Shown here one piece after another: positions 1-5,063 of a DNA stretch of 13,285 nt. The position numbers and the translations under genes are program-made. Under the pieces are notes generated by a model. The model saw nothing but the letters and a program-made list of their open reading frames with translations, was not told the DNA's origin and searched no databases. Positions within the stretch are counted from its first letter, which is position 1, and each line of letters starts with the position of its first letter. The stretch covers positions 1-13,285 of the forward strand of contig NZER01000276.1 in assembly GCA_002690445.1 (NCBI GenBank), in the 5' to 3' direction. The stretch comes from Candidatus Pacearchaeota archaeon. Its GTDB lineage: Archaea; Nanoarchaeota; Nanoarchaeia; Pacearchaeales; GW2011-AR1.

Positions 1-207
1 GATGCTCGCCAGCTCCAGGGCGTTGGGGAACAGGGAGGTGAGCGCGCGGCGCCCACCATAGCCCTCGTCCACGAACCCCAGATAGGCTCCGTCCCTGGTG
101 TAGACCAGCCAACCCCGGCGGGGGTTGCCGCTGTTGTCGTTGTTGGCCCTGATCTTGATAGCGAACACCTTGCGGGTGTCCTTGCGGGTCTGCTTGCGGA
201 TTGCCAT
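1..207 (-). CDS. Small basic phage protein of unknown function, 3' end cut by window edge
   Basis: Open for all 69 codons from ATG at 207 to the window edge. The protein starts MAIRKQTRKDTRKVFAIKIR, then has an Asn/Gly/Pro/Arg turn (residues 22-31) and a beta-rich part with RGWLVYTRDG and AYLGFVDEGY. The N-terminal 20 residues are strongly basic. It resembles the small, uncharacterised proteins common in phage early regions, and I assign no function. The start at 207 is chosen because AAGGAGAGA lies 4 nt upstream. An in-frame ATG at 261 has no Shine-Dalgarno site. The ribosome-binding segment closely matches those of the genes at 2101 and 2457, although this gene is on the other strand. A promoter with an overlapping operator lies about 140 nt upstream. 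Confidence 0.75.
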   Translation of the reverse strand, partial: MAIRKQTRKDTRKVFAIKIRANNDNSGNPRRGWLVYTRDGAYLGFVDEGYGGRRALTSLFPNALELASI

Positions 208-227
208 GGTTCTCTCCTTGTCGAGAC

Positions 228-247
228 CGACAGCGGTAGTGCTGTCG
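228..247 (-). promoter_or_regulatory. Leader hairpin just upstream of the ribosome-binding site of the leftward gene
   Basis: Arms CGACAGC (228-234) and GCTGTCG (241-247) pair perfectly around a 6-nt loop. In the leftward transcript the hairpin ends about 8 nt before the AAGGAGAGA site at 212-220. It may affect translation initiation. No T-run follows, so a terminator is unlikely. Confidence 0.5.
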
Positions 248-282
248 TTCCCTCGTTTCATGCCAGCGAATCCGACGCGCAC

Positions 283-309
283 CGCGCCCCCCGCTTTGCG
301 GGGGGCGCG
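283..309. repeat. Perfect 12-bp GC hairpin in the leader of the leftward gene
   Basis: Arms CGCGCCCCCCGC (283-294) and GCGGGGGGCGCG (298-309) flank a TTT loop. All 12 pairs are perfect. It lies between the leftward promoter (346-375) and the gene start at 207, so it would be in the leader RNA. Neither strand has a T-run after it. An attenuator, a pause site or an RNA-stabilising element are all possible. Confidence 0.6.
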
Positions 310-345
310 CGCGGCGTGTCGTCTGGTGTCGCTCGACATGCGTCG

Positions 346-375
346 AGAATACCATGAATGGTATCATCATGTCAA
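346..375 (-). promoter_or_regulatory. Sigma-70-like promoter for the leftward gene
   Basis: Read on the minus strand, TTGACA (370-375) is followed by an 18-bp spacer and TATTCT (346-351). This is the best match to the sigma-70 consensus noticed in the window. It should start transcription near 339, giving a leader of about 130 nt that contains both hairpins at 283-309 and 228-247. A palindrome occupies the spacer and overlaps the -10, which argues for repression. Confidence 0.65.
349..364. promoter_or_regulatory. Palindromic operator inside the leftward promoter
   Basis: ATACCAT and ATGGTAT are perfect 7-bp arms around a 2-bp centre. The palindrome sits between -35 and -10 and overlaps the -10, the usual place for a repressor site. 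The centre (356.5) is about 42 bp from the centre of the box at 382-416, close to four helical turns. The binding protein is unknown; the two ribbon-helix-helix proteins in this window are candidates. Confidence 0.6.
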
Positions 376-381
376 GTCACC

Positions 382-416
382 CGCCCATATGGTAGGTTGT
401 AAGCACCATACCAGCG
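382..416. promoter_or_regulatory. 35-bp dyad box B upstream of the leftward promoter
   Basis: On the minus strand it reads CGCTGGTATGGTGCTT, a variable middle, then CATATGGGCG. It contains the inverted repeat TATGGT (388-393) and ACCATA (405-410). It matches the box at 456-490 at 25 of 35 positions. It lies just upstream of the -35, so it may hold an activator or a repressor that cooperates with the operator at 349-364. Confidence 0.5.
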
Positions 417-455
417 ACACCCCATCGCAGCACAACGGGGCGTATAGGGGGTACT

Positions 456-490
456 CGCTGATATGCCACTTACAAAGCACCATATCAGCG
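456..490. promoter_or_regulatory. 35-bp dyad box A upstream of the leftward promoter
   Basis: CGCTGATATG (456-465) and CATATCAGCG (481-490) form a perfect 10-bp inverted repeat with a 15-bp centre. It is homologous to the box at 382-416. The centres are 74 bp apart, very near seven helical turns, which would place bound proteins on the same face of DNA. The half-site AAAGCACCATAT is repeated exactly at 1121-1132. Confidence 0.55.
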
Positions 491-1363
491 GGCGCCTGGT
501 TCCCTGCTGAATCCCGGTTCAGTTGAGGGCCGCGCCGTTCCCTCAGGTGACGTGTCACTGACGAGTGCATATTCCCCTCGAGCCCAGGTCCCTTGCTCCG
601 GGCGGTCTCGTGTGTACACTCGTGCATGACACAACACACGAGGGCAGACCGGCTGACCAGGGGGGGAGGGTCACGAGCGAGAGCACGCCGTCGGGGTCGG
701 GGGCTCCATGTGCCAGCGCGCTACAACACAGCACGCGCCGTTCCGGCTGGGTCCCCTTGGGTAGTGGGGCGCGCCGTCGAGTCGGGCGGGCTCGCCTCGT
801 TGGCCGCGCCGATGCCGCAGGGTCGAGGCGCCGTTCCAACTGGGGCGCCTTGGCCCCCCCGGGGGGCCGCGCGCCCGGCGGCGGCGCCGAGGCCGGGCCG
901 GGCTGTGGACGTGTCAACCCTGGATGCTCGACTGTGCCTCATGAGGCTGTTCGGTTGGTCGCGCCTGTGTTGTGTTGGGCCGTGTGTTGTTGGGCCGTGG
1001 GCTGCTGTGTCTCAGGTAGTGTGTGTGATCCGTGTTACAACACGTTGTCTGGACATCCAACCGAGGGGCGCGCGCGCGTGGTGTCGTGACAATTAAAGAC
1101 AATCTTTTTGTCGCAGGTTAAAAGCACCATATGCGGCGTATGCGCTCCGATGGTACCAGCGTACCTGGGTTGGCCGGGTTACAGGACCCTTCGGGTCACA
1201 CCGCGCGGCCCGCCGTTCTTTGACATCTTCCATACGCATGGTCCGACGCCCAGCTTCCCGTCTTCTAGGGATGGGCGGAGGAGAGTCCCGGGTAGACCCG
1301 GAACACGAGCGACCGCCCCTCATCCTGAGGGAAGGCGCTACCCGAAAGAGAAGGTACAAAGAC
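491..1363. other. Long region with no supportable gene; hairpins and short repeats
   Basis: Open frames exist on both strands, but they are dominated by Pro/Arg/Gly/Ala, lack ribosome-binding sites and overlap one another, as expected by chance in GC-rich DNA. Structure seen: a 9-bp hairpin CTCGTGTGT (607-615) with ACACACGAG (634-642); GCGCCGTTCC three times at 532, 735 and 828; a GGCCCCCC/GGGGGGCC palindrome at 852-868; the perfect palindrome GCCTCATGAGGC at 936-947; TGTTGGGCCGTG repeated with a 15-bp period at 973 and 988; hairpins at 1098-1112, 1185-1197 and 1288-1301. An origin, a non-coding RNA or an attachment site could hide here; none is demonstrated. Confidence 0.5.
1121..1132. promoter_or_regulatory. 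Distant exact copy of the dyad-box half-site
   Basis: AAAGCACCATAT is identical to positions 474-485 in the box at 456-490 and is followed by GCGGCG, similar to the box end. The other half is not conserved. It lies about 230 bp upstream of the start at 1364, so the same regulator might touch the rightward small-gene operon. Confidence 0.35.
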
Positions 1364-2014
1364 ATGAATACCGAAGAAGACAACCGCCTCATTGTGCTAA
1401 CCCGTGACGAGATTGTGAGCGCCAAGGTACCGTGGTTCGGAGACAACACCTCCCCGACCCGTGCTCCCGCTCCCATCGTCATCCAGTCCGAGCCGGAGGG
1501 GCTCCCTGGGCGCTATCGCGTCGTGGTCCTATCGGGCAATCCGTCCGCCGGGAACAAGGCATCGATGGTGCTCGTGCTGGACCTCAGTGATGACACGTGG
1601 CACGCCGTAACCGATGACGGCAGGCTCACCAGCTTGGACGCCATCGGGCGCGGTGAGTACGCCAGCGCGCGCACTGTGGCCAGGTGGGGTACCAACGAGT
1701 CCAACGTGACGATGGTCGCAGCACGGAACGTCTTGGACGTTCCGCTCAGCGGTCCCCGCGCGATTGCACGACTGGCCGATATCAAGCTGTGGGCCGTGCT
1801 GAGCGGTGATCTCAAGGTGGCCATCGAGCGCGGCTACGTGCCAGATGCGGACATCCTGAGCGACACCCAGAGCGCCATGGCCGTGATCTTCCCCGACACC
1901 CCGCGGGGTGAAATGGAAGCGGCAGCTGAGGCTTCGCTGGCCACGTGGAAGAAGGACCCCGAGTCCTTTGCTACCATGATGCAACCCGCCGACGCCGACG
2001 CCGACGCCGAGTAG
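1364..2014 (+). CDS. Hypothetical protein, 216 aa, first gene of the small-gene cluster
   Basis: Starts MNTEEDNRLIVLTRDEIV. The ATG at 1364 is preferred because AGAAGG lies about 9 nt upstream and the protein reads naturally from there; the frame stays open further upstream but only through unlikely sequence. Visible parts: a beta-rich N-terminal half with RYRVVVLSGN and ASMVLVLDLSDDTWHAV; a middle with ARNVLDVPL and RLADIKLWAVLSGDLKVAIERGY; an acidic repetitive tail ending ADADADAE, written by GACGCC repeats at 1990-2009. No signal peptide or membrane segment is seen. I do not recognise the family. Its stop codon GAGTAG begins the first of two conserved hairpin leaders, so it is probably co-transcribed with the genes at 2101 and 2457. 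Confidence 0.7.
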   Translation: MNTEEDNRLIVLTRDEIVSAKVPWFGDNTSPTRAPAPIVIQSEPEGLPGRYRVVVLSGNPSAGNKASMVLVLDLSDDTWHAVTDDGRLTSLDAIGRGEYASARTVARWGTNESNVTMVAARNVLDVPLSGPRAIARLADIKLWAVLSGDLKVAIERGYVPDADILSDTQSAMAVIFPDTPRGEMEAAAEASLATWKKDPESFATMMQPADADADAE

Positions 2015-2100
2015 CCGACTACCCTGAGGCGCAGCAGGCCCCCCGCCTGCTGCGCCGACCCGGTAGCCGGATGACCCGGAGCCGACACAGGAGAGAATCA
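2009..2100 (+). promoter_or_regulatory. Repeated hairpin leader, copy 1 (start-associated element)
   Basis: The order is GAGTAGCCGAC (2009-2019), a perfect 12-bp hairpin (GGCGCAGCAGGC 2028-2039, loop CCCCC, GCCTGCTGCGCC 2045-2056), GACCCGG (2057-2063), a GCCGGATGACCCGGAGCCGA block, then AGGAGAGAATCA and the ATG at 2101. Copy 2 at 2362-2456 has the same flanks and a hairpin of unrelated sequence in the same place. Organisation resembles the start-associated and extended start-associated sequences of cluster K mycobacteriophages. No T-run follows the hairpin, so a simple terminator is unlikely. Confidence 0.65.
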
Positions 2101-2367
2101 ATGAACGACCCCGCACAGCGCATCACGATCAGCGTTCCCGCAGACGACATGGAGATCCTGAGGGAAGCACAGCGCGACGGCCTAGACGTCAATGTCAGCG
2201 CCATCTGCGCCACGGCGATCCGGGACCATGTCACGGAGTGGCGCGCCGACCGGATGTTGATGCGTGAAGCGCTCGCCGAGCTACAGCGCGCGGGATGGTA
2301 TGGTGGCACGTTGGATAGGTTCCGACAGGCCCTCAGCCTTCCCACCGCCGACGACGCGACCGAGTAG
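2101..2367 (+). CDS. Small ribbon-helix-helix (Arc/CopG-like) DNA-binding protein, 88 aa
   Basis: Starts MNDPAQRITISVPADDMEIL; AGGAGAGA sits 5 nt before the ATG. Residues 7-13 (RITISVP) fit the DNA-contacting beta strand of the ribbon-helix-helix fold, residues about 15-26 the first helix and 32-47 the second (SAICATAIRDHV). Such proteins dimerise and bind short palindromes or direct repeats, often as autorepressors or antitoxins. The C-terminal part is helical (RADRMLMREALAELQRAG). It could bind the palindromes at 349-490, but that is inference. The downstream gene at 2457 does not look like a known toxin, so a toxin-antitoxin pair is not supported. It lies between two copies of the hairpin leader. 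Confidence 0.7.
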   Translation: MNDPAQRITISVPADDMEILREAQRDGLDVNVSAICATAIRDHVTEWRADRMLMREALAELQRAGWYGGTLDRFRQALSLPTADDATE

Positions 2368-2456
2368 CCGACCCCCACGAAGCGCTCCAGACCACCGGCC
2401 TGGAGCGCTGACCCGGCGGCCGGATGACCCGGAGCCGATACGACAGGAGAGAATCA
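2362..2456 (+). promoter_or_regulatory. Repeated hairpin leader, copy 2 (start-associated element)
   Basis: Same order as copy 1: GAGTAGCCGAC (2362-2372), a 10-bp hairpin (AGCGCTCCAG 2381-2390, 9-nt loop, CTGGAGCGCT 2400-2409), GACCCGG (2411-2417), GGCCGGATGACCCGGAGCCG, then CGACAGGAGAGAATCA and the ATG at 2457. The flanks are nearly identical to copy 1 while the stem sequence is completely different, so pairing and not sequence seems to be preserved. The upstream stop codon is part of the element. Confidence 0.65.
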
Positions 2457-2696
2457 ATGAACGTCGATTATGACGCGCATCGACCAGCGCGACAGATCCT
2501 GGATGACGAAGTACACGCCATGCTCACCTCGGATCCCCGATACGCAGAAGCCACAGAGGCGCAGCGCGATGGGATGGCCGCGGAAGCGTGGACCGACATT
2601 CACCGGAGCCTGAAGCACTGGCGCGCGCAGCGCAAGGAAGCGCGAGCCCGCCGGATTCTGTGCGATGCGATGCAACGGATCGCAGCGTTGGATTAA
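2457..2696 (+). CDS. Small helical hypothetical protein, 79 aa
   Basis: Starts MNVDYDAHRPARQILDDEVH. The first nucleotides after the ATG (AACG) match those of the gene at 2101, as does the ribosome-binding site 5 nt upstream. It is predicted mainly helical and charged, with a basic C-terminal half (LKHWRAQRKEARARRIL). This could contact nucleic acid, but I see no known motif. It is the last gene before the strong terminator at 2722-2788, closing the small-gene operon. The frame continues a little upstream without a better start. Confidence 0.65.
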   Translation: MNVDYDAHRPARQILDDEVHAMLTSDPRYAEATEAQRDGMAAEAWTDIHRSLKHWRAQRKEARARRILCDAMQRIAALD

Positions 2697-2721
2697 CAAC
2701 ACAACGAGCGTCTGAGACGCC

Positions 2722-2788
2722 AAGCCCCGCAGACATCACAGCGAGACAACACAACCGTGACCTCGTCTGTGATGTTTGTGGGGCTTTT
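2722..2788 (+). terminator. Strong intrinsic terminator of the small-gene operon
   Basis: A 20-bp stem joins 2722-2741 and 2767-2786, fully paired apart from two G-U wobbles. CGAG and CTCG near the base of the loop extend it. TTTT at 2785-2788 overlaps the end of the right arm. It lies 26 nt after the stop codon at 2696. It works on the plus strand only, because the minus strand has no T-run. Confidence 0.7.
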
Positions 2789-2807
2789 CCTGTGACCGCT
2801 GAAAATT

Positions 2808-3288
2808 TCGGCGAAACGCCGATATCAACGAACGCTGGCGCGTTCGCCGATAACGGGTTTCGCCTCGTGCTTCGAGTGTCGCGCGATCCGTCCGGCTGGA
2901 CTACCTCGGTAGTCGCCCGGTCTTGACGCACTCAGGTAAGCCTGAGCCGCCGGCTCCTGCGGAGCCTGGCTACATCGCTGCACGACTGCTCCGCATTCGC
3001 TTGCGGCTGGCGCACTCCTCGTACTCGAAGCACGGACTGCGTCCGCGCTCCGCCCCCTACGGGGCCGACTGCGTCGGGTACGAGACACACCGCATCGCGC
3101 GCGAGACGGACTCCGTCCGCCCTCGCTTACGCTTCACGTGGACTCCGTCCACGCTCGCTACCGCTGGGCGCGCCTCGCTGCCGGGCGCGAGCGCCCGTCC
3201 GCGTGACGCTTCTGCGGCGCTGTCCGCGCCATCAACGATGGTGGCGGGCCGGGGGGCATCCCGTTTTTGGGCCACCATTCCATGGTGG
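2808..3288. repeat. Dense array of about 15 small hairpins, several with 3-nt loops
   Basis: Perfect short inverted repeats at 2808-2822, 2837-2848, 2899-2914, 2931-2946, 2952-2966, 2991-3006, 3033-3045, 3052-3065, 3065-3077, 3107-3119 (with outer arms at 3101-3105 and 3122-3126), 3137-3153, 3182-3197, 3216-3230, 3229-3241 and 3272-3288. Stems are 4-7 bp and loops 2-6 nt. Three share the loop TGC (2952, 3033, 3065) and three TCC (3107, 3137, 3272). Read on the minus strand these loops are GCA and GGA, and five are closed by a C-G pair, the very stable GNA triloop class in single-stranded DNA. No gene is supportable here: the open frames are Arg/Pro/Ser-rich and lack ribosome-binding sites. 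Confidence 0.7.
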
Positions 3289-3322
3289 GGCCTCCTCGCG
3301 CACCGGATCCATTTTCAGCACT

Positions 3323-3350
3323 TTGCACTGTGTCACAAATGCGATACACT
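3323..3350 (+). promoter_or_regulatory. Promoter for a leaderless message starting at 3357
   Basis: TTGCAC (3323-3328), a 16-bp spacer, and TACACT (3345-3350). Exactly 6 nt separate the -10 from the ATG at 3357, so transcription should start at or next to the A of the start codon. There is no Shine-Dalgarno sequence, which fits a leaderless transcript. Confidence 0.55.
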
Positions 3351-3356
3351 CCTCCC

Positions 3357-4178
3357 ATGTGGCCTTGCAAGCGGAAAGCACTGGCGTTCACTCATGCACA
3401 ATGCCTGTTCAACGACGGCGGGCGTGGGCTCGGGTACGGCTTCCACTGGGCGACAGGGCTCATCGAGACGATCAATCGCAAGCGCGCATCCTACTACGTG
3501 AACACGCGACCCCTGATCACGGGGTTGCTGTTCCAGCCGACGTTCGCGGTCCCCCCAAGAGCGTGGCCAGAGTGGATAGGCAGCATCCGAGGACCCGACG
3601 AGGGTGGCGAGCCTCGGTTCATCGACTCTCCTACGATGCTGACCCCCTACATGGCGGTGCGCAGCAAGGTCAACTGCTACATAGCCCCCGCAGCGTGGTG
3701 GCTCTGGGGCATCCCCGCCGAGCTCTTGGACGCTCTCGTGGAACCCTCGTGGGGTCTTGCCCGGATGCGCTACTCCATCCGCGACGGGATCAAGCGCTGG
3801 GTGAAGCTGCACACGCTCATGCTGCGCGGAGAGGCGCGCGGAGAGGAGCGAGCGCACGAGATCCGAGCACGACTCTGCGCGACCCCTGCGTTACGCGCAC
3901 GAGCCATAGCAGACCTCCCTACGGCGCTGTTCATGCTCCGCAGGGCGCACGTGTCGAAGGCGATACCCGAGCCGCTACGTCCCGGCGTAGGAGCTACAGT
4001 AGAAGCTGTACGAGATCGTCTGCTTCATCAGGGCCGCACGTGGGAGCAGGGACCTCTGCGGCAGATGTGGGAGGCGCTGGAGTATCGGGGGATCCCATAT
4101 CGGGATCGGGGGTGGCGTCACGAGCGGGAGTGGGCTCCACCGGATCTGCCCGAGGGGGGTCCGGCGTGGAAGGTGTAG
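3357..4178 (+). CDS. Unrecognised protein, 273 aa, probably translated from a leaderless message
   Basis: Starts MWPCKRKALAFTHAQCLFND. The frame opens earlier (ATGs at 3267 and 3339), but 3357 is chosen because a promoter ends 6 nt before it and the 3339 ATG lies inside that promoter. The sequence is rich in Trp and Arg, with segments such as GLGYGFHWATGLIETINRKR (about 23-42), YIAPAAWWLWGIPAELLDAL and a basic helical stretch (about 145-200: RYSIRDGIKRWVKLHTLMLR onward). The Trp-rich part might be interfacial, but I see no clear membrane helix. No motif identifies a family. Its 3' end overlaps the antiparallel regulator gene by 185 bp. It stands alone between the hairpin array and the regulator, which suggests a regulated accessory or early gene. 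Confidence 0.6.
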   Translation: MWPCKRKALAFTHAQCLFNDGGRGLGYGFHWATGLIETINRKRASYYVNTRPLITGLLFQPTFAVPPRAWPEWIGSIRGPDEGGEPRFIDSPTMLTPYMAVRSKVNCYIAPAAWWLWGIPAELLDALVEPSWGLARMRYSIRDGIKRWVKLHTLMLRGEARGEERAHEIRARLCATPALRARAIADLPTALFMLRRAHVSKAIPEPLRPGVGATVEAVRDRLLHQGRTWEQGPLRQMWEALEYRGIPYRDRGWRHEREWAPPDLPEGGPAWKV

Positions 4179-4656
4179 CGGCAGCATCGACAGGCGCATC
4201 GGTCACGCGCTGTCCCGATGCGGTCCCCTCCCAGCTGTCCTTGACGGTGACGCCGAAGGCAAGGCCGCGCGCAGTGCGCTTGAGGCCCATGCCGTTGACG
4301 TGGCGAAGGATCTCGTAGAGGGTCGAGCGCCCGGGGGCGGAGACTTCACGGGCCTCGCACCACGCTTGGACATCCACGAGCAGCAGTGAGCCCATCGTCC
4401 ATCCTCCGCGCGTCAGGCGATCCGCGGCGTAGGAGCGCACGAGCCGGATGGTCTCGACGAAGGCGGGGTCGCGCAGCTTCTCCTCCCACTGCGGCGGGGG
4501 CACACGCGCTTCCGCCTTCGCCTCGCCGTCGTAGCCGACATGATTTTCGAGGACGCGGCGCACATAGGCGGCGCGGGAGAGGCCGGACTTCTTGACGAAA
4601 GCCTCCAGCTTGATGTAGGCGGTGAAGGGGATTGTGGTGCTGATATGACCTCGCAT
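3994..4656 (-). CDS. Ribbon-helix-helix transcription regulator with a putative winged-helix part and disordered tail, 220 aa
   Basis: Starts MRGHISTTIPFTAYIKLEAF. Residues 3-9 fit the beta strand, about 11-23 the first helix and 27-40 the second helix of a ribbon-helix-helix domain (SGLSRAAYVRRVLENHV). Residues about 86-140 (for example LLLVDVQAWCEAREV and GLKRTARGLAFGVTV) could be a winged-helix-like unit; this is weaker. Residues 150-205 are Pro/Ala/Asp-rich and probably disordered. The start at 4656 is chosen because GGAG lies 5 nt upstream; an upstream ATG at 4689 falls inside the -10 and would not be transcribed. Likely an autoregulated DNA-binding protein. The repeats at 4799-5176 or the dyad boxes are possible targets. 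Its last 185 bp overlap the opposing gene. Confidence 0.7.
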   Translation of the reverse strand: MRGHISTTIPFTAYIKLEAFVKKSGLSRAAYVRRVLENHVGYDGEAKAEARVPPPQWEEKLRDPAFVETIRLVRSYAADRLTRGGWTMGSLLLVDVQAWCEAREVSAPGRSTLYEILRHVNGMGLKRTARGLAFGVTVKDSWEGTASGQRVTDAPVDAAATPSTPDPPRADPVEPTPARDATPDPDMGSPDTPAPPTSAAEVPAPTCGPDEADDLVQLLL

Positions 4657-4684
4657 GAGAGCTCCGCGGCAAGAGTGTAAATGT

Positions 4685-4714
4685 AGCATAGCACGATCAG
4701 ACAGGAACGCACAA
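4685..4714 (-). promoter_or_regulatory. Promoter of the leftward ribbon-helix-helix gene
   Basis: On the minus strand: TTGTGC (4709-4714), an 18-bp spacer, TATGCT (4685-4690). Expected transcript start near 4678, giving a leader of about 22 nt with GGAG 5 nt before the ATG at 4656. This arrangement decides the gene start. Confidence 0.5.
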
Positions 4715-4798
4715 CCCTAATGTATCACCTGATGTGTAGCTTTGGGTTTGCCAACATACACCCCGAGACGCTTGCTTGGAAGCCCACTACGGGCGCGT

Positions 4799-4902
4799 AT
4801 GTAGTTTGTGTAGGAGAGCCCCTATTTCTTACTATTTTACAGCGTGGTACCGCTTTTATCCTGGGACTTTCATTTCTACTATTTATCCTACACAAACTAC
4901 AT
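4799..4902. repeat. Inverted-repeat pair 1, 17-bp perfect arms
   Basis: ATGTAGTTTGTGTAGGA (4799-4815) and TCCTACACAAACTACAT (4886-4902) are exact reverse complements separated by 70 bp of AT-rich DNA. The same 17-mer recurs exactly at 5160-5176 and with two mismatches at 5064-5080. Confidence 0.8.
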
Positions 4903-4911
4903 GGTGCTTAC
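4901..4911. promoter_or_regulatory. Dyad-box half-site next to the inverted repeat
   Basis: ATGGTGCTTAC is identical to 11 bases of the box at 382-416 (minus strand) and abuts the right arm of inverted-repeat pair 1. It may be a further binding site of the regulator acting at the leftward promoter at 346-375. Confidence 0.35.
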
Positions 4912-5063
4912 GAGAGTAAAGGTTAAAGGTATGATATGGCAGAAAAGTCTTGACACGTCATAGCTACACACCTGAGAGTTTACTTGAGGGTTGAGCCCCC
5001 CGAGAGTCCCCGAGGAGAGCCCCATACCGGAGGGCCTTAAGAATTATGATTGATGTAGGCAAG

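Noticed and set aside
125..526. 133-codon plus-strand frame
   Set aside because: Runs antisense to the leftward gene and through its promoter and dyad boxes; no ribosome-binding site.
555..1096. Overlapping open frames on both strands (for example plus 565-1089 and 593-1096, minus 555-917)
   Set aside because: Pro/Arg/Gly/Ala-rich composition, no ribosome-binding sites, several frames open at once; no sign of coding selection.
1220..1242. TTGACA at 1220 as a promoter for the gene at 1364
   Set aside because: No acceptable -10 at 16-18 bp; the sequence at the right distance is GC-rich.
2101..2696. Ribbon-helix-helix gene plus next small gene as a toxin-antitoxin pair
   Set aside because: The second protein shows no toxin-like motif, and the two genes are separated by a 90-bp leader instead of being overlapped or adjacent as usual.
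2588..2926. 112-codon frame containing a CxxC (CDVCGAFP)
   Set aside because: Overlaps the gene at 2457 and crosses the 20-bp terminator stem; a single CxxC from the terminator sequence is not a zinc site.
3251..3268. Short GGG/CCC hairpin followed by TTTTT as a terminator
   Set aside because: The stem is only about 3-4 bp, too weak to call beside the other hairpins.
2808..3288. tRNA cluster or CRISPR array as the explanation for the hairpins
   Set aside because: No cloverleaf with a T-loop GTTCRA in register, and no uniform repeat-spacer pattern; the hairpins differ in stem sequence and spacing.
2923..3501. 192-codon plus-strand frame across the hairpin array
   Set aside because: Composition follows the palindromes, no ribosome-binding site, and it overlaps the better supported gene at 3357 in another frame.
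4720..4926. 68-codon frame with a hydrophobic stretch, possible small membrane protein
   Set aside because: The nearest AGGA is about 14 nt from the ATG, and much of the sequence is the 17-bp repeats; hydrophobicity follows from the T-rich DNA.
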